A stretch of 64,000 nucleotides of DNA from Ectorhizobium quercum (GTDB taxonomy: Bacteria; Pseudomonadota; Alphaproteobacteria; Rhizobiales; Rhizobiaceae). The position numbers were made by a program, and so were the translations under genes. The notes beneath the pieces are model-generated. The model searched no databases and was not told where the DNA came from. It saw only the letters and a program-made list of their open reading frames with translations. The first letter of the stretch is position 1. Each line of letters opens with the position of its first letter. Below are positions 46,730 to 56,811 of the stretch, piece after piece. Location: the NCBI RefSeq assembly GCF_026552795.1, contig NZ_JANFPI010000002.1, forward strand, positions 558,001 through 622,000, in the 5' to 3' direction.

Positions 46730-47473
46730 TCAGGCGGCGGGCGCCCAGCGGATGAAAAAGGGGGCTGCGCGGTTCACGGCGGCGCGCAGGAAAATGGCTT
46801 CGGCAGCAAGAATCGCCATCGCGGCGAAGACGGTACCGGTCTGCATGCGGGCATTGGCCTCGACCATCACGTAGCCAAGGCCGGCCGAGGCGCCGACCCA
46901 CTCGCCGACAACCGCGCCGAGCGGCGCCAGCGGCGCGGCGACGCGCAGGCCGGAAAACAGCGCCGGCAAGGCGAGCGGAATGCGGATGTGGCGCAGCGCC
47001 TGCCAGCGGTTCGCCTCGGTGAGCGCGGCCGCGTCGAGAATGTCCTGATGAATGTTGCGAAGGCCGTCCGCAAAGGCCGAGGCCACCGGAAAGAAGATGA
47101 TGATCGTCGTCATCACCACCTTGGAGGCCATGCCGAAGCCGAACCAGAGCACGAGAAGCGGCGCGATGACGAAGACCGGAAAGCTTTGCAGCATCACCAC
47201 CGCCGGCCAGACGAGCCGTTCCACTTTCGGCAGGGCCGTGACGCCGATGGCGGTAATGACCCCGAGCATCGTCCCCGCGGCGAAACCGGCGAGGATTTCC
47301 GACAGCGTGATCAGTGCATGGGTGGCCAGGAAGGACGGCCGCGAGAGGAAGGCCTCGGCCACCGCCTGTGGCGCCGGCAGGATATAGCGCGGCGGCGTAA
47401 ACAGCCACACCACGACCTGCCAGAGGCCGATCAGGAAAACAGCATTGCGGAAAAACGCGCCGAGCGTTCGCAT
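46730..47473 (-). CDS. thiX: Thiamine-precursor ABC permease
   Basis: 247 residues with about six membrane helices and a BPD_transp_1 EAA loop (DAAALTEANRWQALRHIRIP). N-terminus MRTLGAFFRNAVFLIGLWQV, then FTPPRYILPAPQAVAEAF, as in ThiX/SsuC permeases. The ATG at 47473 has no ribosome site; a 14-codon leader ORF in the same frame ends in TGA two codons before it. The partner ATPase gene (thiZ) is not present here. Confidence 0.88.
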   Translation of the reverse strand: MRTLGAFFRNAVFLIGLWQVVVWLFTPPRYILPAPQAVAEAFLSRPSFLATHALITLSEILAGFAAGTMLGVITAIGVTALPKVERLVWPAVVMLQSFPVFVIAPLLVLWFGFGMASKVVMTTIIIFFPVASAFADGLRNIHQDILDAAALTEANRWQALRHIRIPLALPALFSGLRVAAPLAPLGAVVGEWVGASAGLGYVMVEANARMQTGTVFAAMAILAAEAIFLRAAVNRAAPFFIRWAPAA

Positions 47474-47476
47474 GAC

Positions 47477-47521
47477 TCAGCGCGCCGAGGAGTGGGGCGA
47501 AGGACGAGTGACGGACGACAT
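47477..47521 (-). CDS. 14-codon leader ORF in frame with thiX
   Basis: Reads MSSVTRPSPHSSAR then TGA, GTC and the thiX ATG, all in one frame. It has a good ribosome site (AGGGAG, 9 bases before the ATG at 47521), whereas thiX has none. The ribosome site is the target of a riboswitch-linked hairpin (47527-47555). Either thiX is translated by reinitiation after this leader, or the TGA is a nonsense change (for example from TGG) in a longer thiX. Confidence 0.5.
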   Translation of the reverse strand: MSSVTRPSPHSSAR

Positions 47522-47526
47522 GCGGC

Positions 47527-47555
47527 GATCTCCCTGCAACAAGGCCACGGAGATC
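47527..47555 (-). promoter_or_regulatory. Ribosome-site sequestering hairpin of the thiX riboswitch
   Basis: On the minus strand GATCTCC (47549-47555) is exactly complementary to GGAGATC (47527-47533), loop 15 bases. The right arm is the ribosome site of the leader ORF. It mirrors the arrangement before thiM and points to translational control. Confidence 0.6.
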
Positions 47556-47603
47556 CAGGACGAGCGAAGAAGAGGGAAAACCCGCGGGAAGGCGAGCCGC
47601 TTT

Positions 47604-47689
47604 TTCCGTTCCTACGCCGGTATGACCCGGATCAGGTTCAAGGGTCCGGCTCACCGCCATCTCAGCACCGTTCGGTGCTCCCCTCGGAA
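47604..47689 (-). ncRNA. TPP riboswitch (thi box) upstream of thiX-thiY
   Basis: On the minus strand the thi-box pieces occur in order: GGGGAGCACCG, GGTGCTGAGATGG, GACCCTTGAACCTGAT and CCGGGTCATACCGGCGTAGG. P1 can form between CGGAA (47685-47689 on plus) and TTCCG (47604-47608). The 254 bases beyond it towards serA (47690-47943) show no convincing gene and hold both promoters. Confidence 0.94.
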
Positions 47690-47943
47690 TGATCTGGAAA
47701 ATGCGCGAGGCGGGCACGGATGTCAAGCGCCGCCCGCGATGCGGACGACGTGGCGAAAAAATCGGCAAGGGGAACAAATTTCCGCCAGATAGACCTGTTC
47801 GCGCGGCATATCCGGTGCTATTGGGACCGCGTGATCAAGCCCGGCATCCCCGGCTTCGCTTCCGGCCCATCGGACCGCCAGCGACCGGTTGCCATGTCGC
47901 CGCCTGGTTCATCATCTGACAATCCACTGCTGGAAGTATCGCT

Positions 47944-49182
47944 ATGACCCAACGCCTTTCCCTGCCGCGTGACCGTATTTCCGTTCTCCTTCTCGAGGGC
48001 ATCAGCCAGACGGCGGTGGAATATTTCAAGTCCTCCGGGTACACCAACCTGATCCATCTGCCCAAGGCGCTCGACGAAGCCGAGCTGAAGGCGGCGGTCG
48101 CCAACGCCCACATCATCGGCATCCGTTCGCGCACCCACTTGACGGAAGAGATTTTCGCCGCCGCGAACAAGCTGATCGCCGTGGGCTGCTTCTCCGTCGG
48201 CACCAACCAGGTGGATCTGGACGCCGCCCGCAAGCGCGGCATTCCGGTGTTCAACGCCCCCTATTCCAACACGCGCTCGGTCGCCGAACTGGTGATCGGC
48301 GAGATCGTGATGCTGACGCGCCGCATCTTCCCGCGCTCGGTCGCGGCCCATGACGGCGGCTGGGAGAAGTCGGCCGTCGGCAGCCGCGAGGTGCGCGGCA
48401 AGACGCTCGGCATCGTCGGCTATGGCAATATCGGCTCGCAGACCTCCGTTCTGGCCGAAGCGATGGGCATGCGGGTGCGCTACTTCGACATTGCCGACAA
48501 GCTGCGCCAGGGGAATGCCGAGCCGACCGCGACGCTGGACGAGCTGCTGGCCATTTCCGATTTCGTGACGCTGCATGTGCCGGAAAACAGTTCGACGCAG
48601 AACATGATCGGCGAAGCCGAATTGCGGAAGATGAAGAAGGGCGCCCTGCTCATCAACAACTCCCGCGGCACGGTCGTCGACCTCGAAGCTCTGGCCCGGG
48701 TGATCGACGACGGCCACCTGGCCGGCGCGGCCATCGACGTCTTCCCCGTCGAGCCCGCCTCCAACAAGAACCGTTTCGACACCCCTCTCCAGGGCGTCGA
48801 CAACGTGATCCTGACGCCGCATATCGGCGGTTCCACCGAGGAGGCGCAGGAACGCATCGGCACGGAAGTCTCCCGCAAGCTGATCGAATATTCGGATGTC
48901 GGCTCCACGCTCGGCGCGGTCAATTTCCCGCAGGTCCAGCTTCCGCCGCGCCCGAACGGCACGCGCTTCATCCACGTCCACGAGAACCGGCCGGGCATGC
49001 TCAACAGCCTCAACACGGTCTTCTCGTCACGCGGTCTCAACATCGTCGGCCAGTTCCTGCAAACGGACGGCGAGACCGGCTATGTCGTGATCGAGGCCGA
49101 AGGCGCCAGCGAAAGGGCGGACGAGGTTCTGGAGGCGCTGCGCGCCATACCGGGCACGATCCGCAGCCGCCTGCTGTACTGA
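47944..49182 (+). CDS. serA: D-3-phosphoglycerate dehydrogenase
   Basis: 412 residues, the E. coli-like short form with one C-terminal ACT domain. First step of serine synthesis: 3-phosphoglycerate to 3-phosphohydroxypyruvate with NAD. Landmarks: GIRSRTHLTEEI (substrate Arg), cofactor motif GIVGYGNIGSQTSVLAEAMG, INNSRGTVVDL, ILTPHIGGSTEEAQERIG (catalytic His), and ACT FIHVHENRPGMLNSLNTVF, so serine feedback is likely. GGAAG precedes the ATG. Ends at a strong terminator. Confidence 0.95.
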   Translation: MTQRLSLPRDRISVLLLEGISQTAVEYFKSSGYTNLIHLPKALDEAELKAAVANAHIIGIRSRTHLTEEIFAAANKLIAVGCFSVGTNQVDLDAARKRGIPVFNAPYSNTRSVAELVIGEIVMLTRRIFPRSVAAHDGGWEKSAVGSREVRGKTLGIVGYGNIGSQTSVLAEAMGMRVRYFDIADKLRQGNAEPTATLDELLAISDFVTLHVPENSSTQNMIGEAELRKMKKGALLINNSRGTVVDLEALARVIDDGHLAGAAIDVFPVEPASNKNRFDTPLQGVDNVILTPHIGGSTEEAQERIGTEVSRKLIEYSDVGSTLGAVNFPQVQLPPRPNGTRFIHVHENRPGMLNSLNTVFSSRGLNIVGQFLQTDGETGYVVIEAEGASERADEVLEALRAIPGTIRSRLLY

Positions 49183-49190
49183 CAGATCCC

Positions 49191-49229
49191 GCGCCCGCCC
49201 GGTTTTTCCCACCGGGCGGGCGCTTTTTT
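49191..49229 (+). terminator. Rho-independent terminator of serA
   Basis: GCGCCCGCCCGGT (49191-49203) and ACCGGGCGGGCGC (49211-49223) form a perfect 13-base-pair stem followed by six T. Confidence 0.93.
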
Positions 49230-49274
49230 CGCCCATACCCGACCGCCATAGTGATGCGCCCGTCCGCCCGCGTC

Positions 49275-50180
49275 TCAGCGGAACATGGCGAAATAGTCGG
49301 TCAGTTCCCGGCTCATCGGAATATCGAGCCCGAACGCCAGGCCGGGCAGCGTGTTCCTGAACCACCGGTCGTAGAGCTGGTCGATCTGCGGCGTCGCATA
49401 GATCCGGCCGAGAGCCGCATTGACCGCCGCGTGGAACGGCGTGTCGTCCTTGCGCATCATGAAACCGTAGGGAAGCATAGCCGAAACGGTATCGTCCGAC
49501 ACGGTGTACAGCGCCGGCTGGCCGGTCTCGCGGATCATGGCTTCGAGCAGGATATCGTCCATCACGAAGGCGGAAGCGCGCCCCGTCGTCACCATGTCGA
49601 AGGCCTGCTGAAGGGATTCGACCGGGATCAGGGACAGTTGCAGGCGCCTTTCACGGTTGATCCGGCCGATCTGCGCGATGTTTACGGTGCCGAGCGCGGC
49701 GGCAATGCTGTGCCCCCTCAGATCGTCGATCCGGTGCAGGCCGTTCTTCGCCAGGCTGACGAAGCGCGTCGCGGTGAAAAAGTGGCTGAGCGCGAAGGCC
49801 GCGCTCCTGCGCCGCTCCTCGGTGTTGGTGCTCGCCTCGCATTCCAGATCGTATTCCCCCTCGTTCAGCAACTGGACGCGATCGATAGGCGTGCGGGGAA
49901 CGTAAACGATGTCAAGCGCGTCGAGGCCGAGCTGCCTCTTCAGATCCTCGGCCACCAGCTTGCAGATCTCGACCGAGTAACCGGTCACGTTGCCGTCGGC
50001 ATCGCGATAGGAGAAGGGCGGCGTCGTTCCGTAGCCGAGACGCAGCACCCCGTCGCGGCGGATGCGATCCAGCGTGCCGGCCGTCGCATCGGCCTGCGCC
50101 GGCGGGCTGGACGTGAGAAGAAGAATACCGGCCAGAGCCAGCAGAAAACGGAGCGGTTGCAGGCCGGAGATAAGGTTCAT
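49275..50180 (-). CDS. GltI-like family-3 solute-binding protein (second of tandem pair)
   Basis: 301 residues with a signal peptide (LLALAGILLLTSSPPAQADA). Family-3 fold close to glutamate/aspartate-binding GltI: YGTTPPFSYRDADGNVTGYS, EICKLVAEDLKRQL, DLECEASTNTEERRRSAAF and ASAFVMDDILL. ATG 50180 overlaps the stop of the preceding gene by four bases. No permease or ATPase is adjacent, so it may borrow another importer or act as a sensor subunit. Confidence 0.85.
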   Translation of the reverse strand: MNLISGLQPLRFLLALAGILLLTSSPPAQADATAGTLDRIRRDGVLRLGYGTTPPFSYRDADGNVTGYSVEICKLVAEDLKRQLGLDALDIVYVPRTPIDRVQLLNEGEYDLECEASTNTEERRRSAAFALSHFFTATRFVSLAKNGLHRIDDLRGHSIAAALGTVNIAQIGRINRERRLQLSLIPVESLQQAFDMVTTGRASAFVMDDILLEAMIRETGQPALYTVSDDTVSAMLPYGFMMRKDDTPFHAAVNAALGRIYATPQIDQLYDRWFRNTLPGLAFGLDIPMSRELTDYFAMFR

Positions 50181-51076
50181 CGCTCCTCCACGCCATCGTC
50201 TTTCAGCACCGCCGCCAGCACCTCCTTCATTTCGCTGGCGAGCGGCATGTTCATGTTCCGGCCGTCCGGCGGCATCGGCTGCGTGAACCAACGGTCGTAG
50301 ATCTCCCTGATCTCGCCGCTTTCGAACAGCGCCCGCATTTCCCTGTTGAATGCCGTCTTGAAGGCGTAGTCGCCCGGCGGCATCAGAATGCCGTAGGGCT
50401 CAGGCTCGCTCAGGGCTTCCCGGGAAATCACGTATGCCGAAGGGTCGGGCGACGACGCGATCAGCCCGGCCAGCAGGATGTCGTCCATCACGAAGGCCGA
50501 CACGCGGCCGGAACTCACCATGTCGAAGGCTTCCTGATGCGACCGGCTGAGGATCACGGAAATGTTCAGCTTGCGCTCCCGGTTCAGCGCATTAAGCTGC
50601 TCGACATTGATCGTTCCCGTCGTCGACACCACGCTGCGCCCCGTCAGGTCGGCAATCGTCGCGAGACCGTCCACGCGGCGGGACACGAAGCGCGTCGCGG
50701 TGACGAAATGCGGATGGGAAAACTCCGCCAGCTTGCGCCGTTCCGCCGTATTGGTGGTGGCCGCGCATTCCAGATCGATCTTGCCCGTGCCGATCATGAT
50801 GAAGCGCGTGGCCGTGGTGACGGGTGTGAACGCGATGTCGATCGGCCCGAGGCCGAGCGTCCGGCGCATCCTCTCGATGACGTTGAGACAGATCTCGGTC
50901 GAATAGCCCGTCACCTCGCCGTCCGAGACGTAGGAAAAGGGCAGTTCGCCTTGCCTGTGCCCGATCGTGATCGTTCCGGTCCTGGCGATACGCTCCAGCG
51001 TATCCTCCGCACACACCGCTCCAGCCGCCAGGACGGCCACGGAAAACAGGGAAAAGAAGGCTGTCAATCTCGTCAT
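50177..51076 (-). CDS. GltI-like family-3 solute-binding protein (first of tandem pair)
   Basis: 299 residues with signal peptide (LTAFFSLFSVAVLAAGAVCA). Close paralogue of the next gene: TITIGHRQGELPFSYVSDGE, DLECAATTNTAERRKLAEFS, ASGR-type VSAFVMDDILLAGL, and a C-terminus YDRWFTQPMPPDGRNMNMPL strongly like GltI. ATG 51076; the upstream in-frame extension is rejected. Downstream of the GGDEF gene with a repeat-containing 187-base gap. Confidence 0.85.
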   Translation of the reverse strand: MTRLTAFFSLFSVAVLAAGAVCAEDTLERIARTGTITIGHRQGELPFSYVSDGEVTGYSTEICLNVIERMRRTLGLGPIDIAFTPVTTATRFIMIGTGKIDLECAATTNTAERRKLAEFSHPHFVTATRFVSRRVDGLATIADLTGRSVVSTTGTINVEQLNALNRERKLNISVILSRSHQEAFDMVSSGRVSAFVMDDILLAGLIASSPDPSAYVISREALSEPEPYGILMPPGDYAFKTAFNREMRALFESGEIREIYDRWFTQPMPPDGRNMNMPLASEMKEVLAAVLKDDGVEER

Positions 51077-51149
51077 TCCGAGGCATATCCCTTCATATCC
51101 GGTGCGGGGGTCGAGGCGGATGAAGCCGCCTGTCCCGCGATGTATTTCC

Positions 51150-51252
51150 AGAGCATTTCCAGCAGAAGTGCGCAGCAATCTTGCGCCCGGAAATGCGTAA
51201 AAACAAAGAGTTAGAGAATTTTCGCGATTCCGGGGAAAAGCGGAAATGCTCT
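51150..51252. repeat. Large palindromic intergenic repeat of rhizobial type
   Basis: Outer arms AGAGCATTTCC (51150-51160) and GGAAATGCTCT (51242-51252) are exact inverse complements. Inside are CAGCAGAAGTGCGCAGC, CCCGGAAATGCGTAAAAAC and AAAGAGTTAGAGAATTTTCG, all recognisable parts of a repeat common between genes in Rhizobiales. It lies between the GGDEF gene and the first binding-protein gene and would be transcribed as a long hairpin. Confidence 0.7.
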
Positions 51253-51263
51253 AGGGTCAGGAC

Positions 51264-52811
51264 CTAGGCGCCGAGGGCGCGGTATTTTCCTTCGTCTTCA
51301 AGAAGCGTGTCGCTGTAGAATGCATAGGTGCGGCGACCCTGCCGCTTCGAGGCATAGAGCGCCGCATCGGCACGTGTGAACAGTTCATGGGCGTCGCGTC
51401 CGGCCTCGGGGGCGCAGGCGATGCCAACGCTGCCACCGATGCTGAGCTGCAACCCGTCGACGACGAAGGGCCTGCCGAGCGTTTCGACGATCCGTTCCGC
51501 CAGCCGCCGCCCTTCCTTCTCGCTGTCATGGGAGACATGCTGGAGAATGGCGAACTCGTCGCCGCCCAGCCGCGCGGCGATATCGTCCGCGCCGAGCAGA
51601 AGCGACAGGCGGTTCGCCACGGCCACCAGGAGCGTGTCGCCCACGGCATGGCCGTGCGTGTCGTTCACCGGCTTGAACAGGTCGAGGTCGAGCATCAGGA
51701 AGTTGACCCGCTGACCGTCCGACAGGCTGTCCGTCGCCTTGGCCAGCGCCTTGTTGAGATAGGCCCGGTTCGGCAGTCCCGTCAGGCTGTCGTGATGCGC
51801 CATGTGCTCGAACTGAAGGGTCGCCTCCCTGACCTCGCGCAGATGCTCGCGCTCGACCACCGCCTCGCGAAGCGTCTCGATGGCATCCGCTAGATAGCCT
51901 ATCTCGTCGTTGCGCCCCCTGAACGGCGTGGCGACGCCCGTGTCGTTGTTGGCGATGCGCGTGAGCGCCTGGATGAGAACCGGCACCGGCCGGAACAGGC
52001 GCCGCATCAGGAAGGCGACGATGGCCGTCGTGACGACGAGCACCGCGATCAGCACGAGAAGCGACTGCTTGACGAGCGCGTTGCGGGTTTCGAACAGAGC
52101 GGCGCTTTGCCCGATGCTGGAAACGACGAGCCCATGCACCTCGCCCCTGCTGGCCACGACCGGCAGCGCGCTGACGAGATGCTGCACGCCGTCCACCGTT
52201 GCGAAACCGACGAAGAACGAGGCCCGATCCGGCGACGGCGCGTCGGAATCGTCGAAGGTGATGAGGACGCCGGCATGATTGTCGCCCGACCCGGCGGTGG
52301 AGACGAAACCGCTTCCGTCCTCGTTCTTCTGGAACAGCCAGACCTCGTTGCGGGTCTGCGCGGCGGCCAGCGCCAGCACGTCGACCGGGTTGAAGCCGGT
52401 GCTCAGAATCGAGGTCTCGTCGCCGATCGGCAGTTCGCTGACGATGCGCACGACCTGCCCTTCCGCGTCGGCCTCGACGACGAGCGCGGTGTAGATGCCG
52501 CGAATGACCGAGCTGACGATCTGCGCATTCATTTCCGCCTGGTTGCGCCATTGTTCGCGCATGCCGCGTTCCAGCATCAGGAAACCGGCGGCGGCGCCCG
52601 CGCCATAGGCGACGAAGACGCCGAGCAGCATGAAGACTGCCGCCTTGCCAAGCAGGGAATGACGCCAATGCGGCGCGGCCCGATCATTGTCAGGGCGTGT
52701 GCTTTCAGGCGGGTTGCCCGCAGCCTTCGCTGCCTCACTCTTCATGATTTGCGGCCCTGATGCGTCTCTGGGTTCACTCGCCTCACCATCATGCGGCGTC
52801 ACACATTTCAT
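51264..52811 (-). CDS. Membrane-bound GGDEF diguanylate cyclase with periplasmic sensor
   Basis: 515 residues (an internal ATG at 52745 would give 493). Helix 1 (about 56-78), a periplasmic Cache-like sensor (about 80-250), helix 2 (LLVLIAVLVVTTAIVAFLM), HAMP linker (RRLFRPVPVLIQALTRIANN), then GGDEF domain from HHDSLTGLPNRAYL. The active site is RLGGDEFAIL, so cyclic-di-GMP synthesis is expected. The product-inhibition I-site RxxD is absent: GADD occupies that position. It has no EAL domain. Upstream of the binding-protein pair on the same strand. Confidence 0.88.
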   Translation of the reverse strand: MKCVTPHDGEASEPRDASGPQIMKSEAAKAAGNPPESTRPDNDRAAPHWRHSLLGKAAVFMLLGVFVAYGAGAAAGFLMLERGMREQWRNQAEMNAQIVSSVIRGIYTALVVEADAEGQVVRIVSELPIGDETSILSTGFNPVDVLALAAAQTRNEVWLFQKNEDGSGFVSTAGSGDNHAGVLITFDDSDAPSPDRASFFVGFATVDGVQHLVSALPVVASRGEVHGLVVSSIGQSAALFETRNALVKQSLLVLIAVLVVTTAIVAFLMRRLFRPVPVLIQALTRIANNDTGVATPFRGRNDEIGYLADAIETLREAVVEREHLREVREATLQFEHMAHHDSLTGLPNRAYLNKALAKATDSLSDGQRVNFLMLDLDLFKPVNDTHGHAVGDTLLVAVANRLSLLLGADDIAARLGGDEFAILQHVSHDSEKEGRRLAERIVETLGRPFVVDGLQLSIGGSVGIACAPEAGRDAHELFTRADAALYASKRQGRRTYAFYSDTLLEDEGKYRALGA

Positions 52812-53169
52812 AGCGCTTAACGTCGGTGGAGAATATTGTTACAACCATTTCGACGCACCGCAACCATAACCATTGGTTGATGACTCGTTAAGTCGTAATT
52901 TGATTAATATCAGATTTTAACGGGACTTTGCGCACCGATCTCCCGCAAGATGCAGGAATCGTTGGCGAAACACCGGGTGCAACCGGTCGTGCAGCCGGCA
53001 GGCAGGCCGGAAACGCCCGATCTCTTTCAGGACAACCTCCGTGCGCATTGCTTCGATGCGTCGCAACAGGCAGGCCTCGAATGTGGCGAAACCGGGACGG
53101 CCGTAACACATATACGCCTGCCCTGACGACCCGAATCCCACCGGCGAAGACGGCAGCCGGCGCAAGGCC
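52812..53169. other. Gene-free region upstream of the GGDEF gene
   Basis: 358 bases. The part nearest the GGDEF gene (52830-52920) is AT-rich and probably its promoter; it contains TTGATTAATATCAG (52900-52913), matching the FNR/FixK consensus at nine of ten positions. The rest (52920-53169) is GC-rich with only short frames that match nothing I recognise. No terminator with a T-run was seen after the hydroxybutyrate dehydrogenase gene. Confidence 0.4.
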
Positions 53170-53961
53170 TCACTTCGCCGTCCAGCCGCCGTCGATGGAA
53201 ATCGTCGTGCCGGTGATCGACCGCGCCGGATCGCCCGCCAGATAGAACGCCATTTCGGCGATTTCCTCCGTCTGCACGAAGCGCCGGGTCGGCTGCGGGG
53301 CGAGCATGACCGTCCTGATCACCTCGTCCTCGCTCATGCCGTGGACCCGCGCCTGATCGGCGACCTGCGCGGCGACCAGCGGGGTCCAGACATAACCGGG
53401 ACAAATCGCATTGCAGGTGATTCCATGCTCGGCCACTTCCAGCGCCACGCTCTTCGTCAGGCCAACGACGGCGTGCTTGGTAGCGACATAGGCGGCCTTG
53501 AAGGGCGAGGCGCGCAGCCCGTGCGCGGAAGCGACATTGACGATGCGGCCCCAGCCGCGCGCCTTCATGCCCGGCAGGGCAAGGCGGATCGTATGGTAGG
53601 CGCTGTCCAGCGACACCGACACGATGCGGGCGAAATCCGCCGGCGCGATGTCCTCGATGGCCGCGACCTTCTGGATGCCGGCATTGTTGACCAGCACGTC
53701 GATGCGGCCGAACCGCTGGATGACGGACCGGGCAAGGGCCGCGCTCTGGTCGCCATCGGCCAGATCGGCGGGAAAATAGGCCGGTGCGTATTGCGCACCG
53801 GCTCCGATCTCCGCCAGGGCGGCACCCGCCCCGTCGGGCGTCTCGATGCCGTTGACGGCCACGACATGGCCCGCCTGCGCGTAGCGGCGGGCGATGGCGA
53901 GGCCGATTCCGCTCGTCGAGCCCGTCACCAGCACGATTTTGGGTTCCGGTGCGTCCGCCAT
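53170..53961 (-). CDS. bdhA: 3-hydroxybutyrate dehydrogenase
   Basis: 263 residues. SDR that oxidises (R)-3-hydroxybutyrate to acetoacetate with NAD. Landmarks: LVTGSTSGIGLAIARRYAQA, LVNNAGIQKVAAIED, VNVASAHGLRASPFKAAYVA with YVATK, CPGYVWTPLV and QPTRRFVQTEEIAEMAFYL, which together identify this enzyme among SDRs. Last gene of the nine-gene operon, three bases after acetoacetyl-CoA synthetase, the next pathway step. Confidence 0.92.
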   Translation of the reverse strand: MADAPEPKIVLVTGSTSGIGLAIARRYAQAGHVVAVNGIETPDGAGAALAEIGAGAQYAPAYFPADLADGDQSAALARSVIQRFGRIDVLVNNAGIQKVAAIEDIAPADFARIVSVSLDSAYHTIRLALPGMKARGWGRIVNVASAHGLRASPFKAAYVATKHAVVGLTKSVALEVAEHGITCNAICPGYVWTPLVAAQVADQARVHGMSEDEVIRTVMLAPQPTRRFVQTEEIAEMAFYLAGDPARSITGTTISIDGGWTAK

Positions 53962-53964
53962 GAT

Positions 53965-55916
<1,952 letters not shown>

Positions 55917-55920
<4 letters not shown>

Positions 55921-56801
55921 GTCCCGCCTCCCCTCAGCATTTCGACGATGGCGGAAAAATCGCGGTCGCCGCTGCCGCCGGTGATGAACGTCTCGTAGAG
56001 ACCGGCCGCCGCGGCGCCGAGCGGCGTCATCGCCCCGGAGGCGGAGGCCGCCTCGCGGGCAAGCTTCAGGTCTTTCAGCATCAGCGCCGCGGCGAAGCCC
56101 GGCCGGTAGCCGCTGTTGGCGGGCGTCGTCGGCACCGGCCCCGGCACCGGGCAGTAGGAGGTGAGCGCCCAGCACTGGCCGGACGAGGTGGAGGCCACGT
56201 CGAACAGCGCCTGATGCGAAAGCCCCAGACGCTCGCCGAGCACGAAGGCCTCGGAAACGGCGATCATCGAGATGCCGAGGATCATGTTGTTGCAGATCTT
56301 CGCCGCCTGTCCCGCACCCGCGCCTCCGCAATGCACGATCTTCCGGCCCATCGTCTCGAGGATCGGCGTCGCCGCCGCGAAGGCGGCCTGCGAACCGCCG
56401 CACATGAAGGTCAGCGTCGCGGCCTTCGCACCACCGGTGCCGCCGGAAACCGGTGCATCGACGGACAGGCAGCGCAGCGCGGCGGCAAGGCCGTGCGCCT
56501 TGCGGGCGCTTGCGACGTCAACGGTCGAGCAGTCGATCAGGAGCGTGCCCTCGGGCACGAGCTTCACGAGGTCGCCGTGAACCGCGACCACATGCTCGCC
56601 CTTCGGCAGCATCGTCACCACCGCATCGGCGCCGGCGACCGCCGCCTCCAGCGTCGCGGCGGCCGTCACCCCTTCGGCCGCAGCCGCGCGGCGGCTCGCT
56701 TCGGCAAGATCGAACCCCTTTACGGCATAGCCGGCACGGGTGAGATTGGCCGCCATCGGCAGGCCCATGTTTCCGAGACCGATGAAAGCGATGTTGCGCA
56801 T
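55917..56801 (-). CDS. 3-hydroxyisobutyrate-dehydrogenase-family protein
   Basis: 294 residues of the beta-hydroxyacid dehydrogenase family: cofactor motif IAFIGLGNMGLPMAANLTRAG, substrate motif DAPVSGGTGGAKAATLTFMC, catalytic Lys in GAGQAAKICNNM, and C-terminal KDLKLAREAA. Closest to MmsB of valine catabolism, but relatives use tartronate semialdehyde and others. Operon context (hydroxy-acid use) fits a 3-hydroxy acid. Confidence 0.88.
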
Positions 56802-56811
56802 GAGAGCCTCC

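Noticed and set aside
47720-47947. 75-codon frame overlapping the serA start by ATGA
   Set aside because: No ribosome site at 47720 and no recognisable protein features; the overlap alone is weak evidence.
52917-53165. Minus-strand frame just downstream of the hydroxybutyrate dehydrogenase gene
   Set aside because: Starts with TTG or a later ATG at 53111 with poor ribosome sites; basic, Cys-containing sequence that I do not recognise. Could be a gene remnant but nothing supports it.
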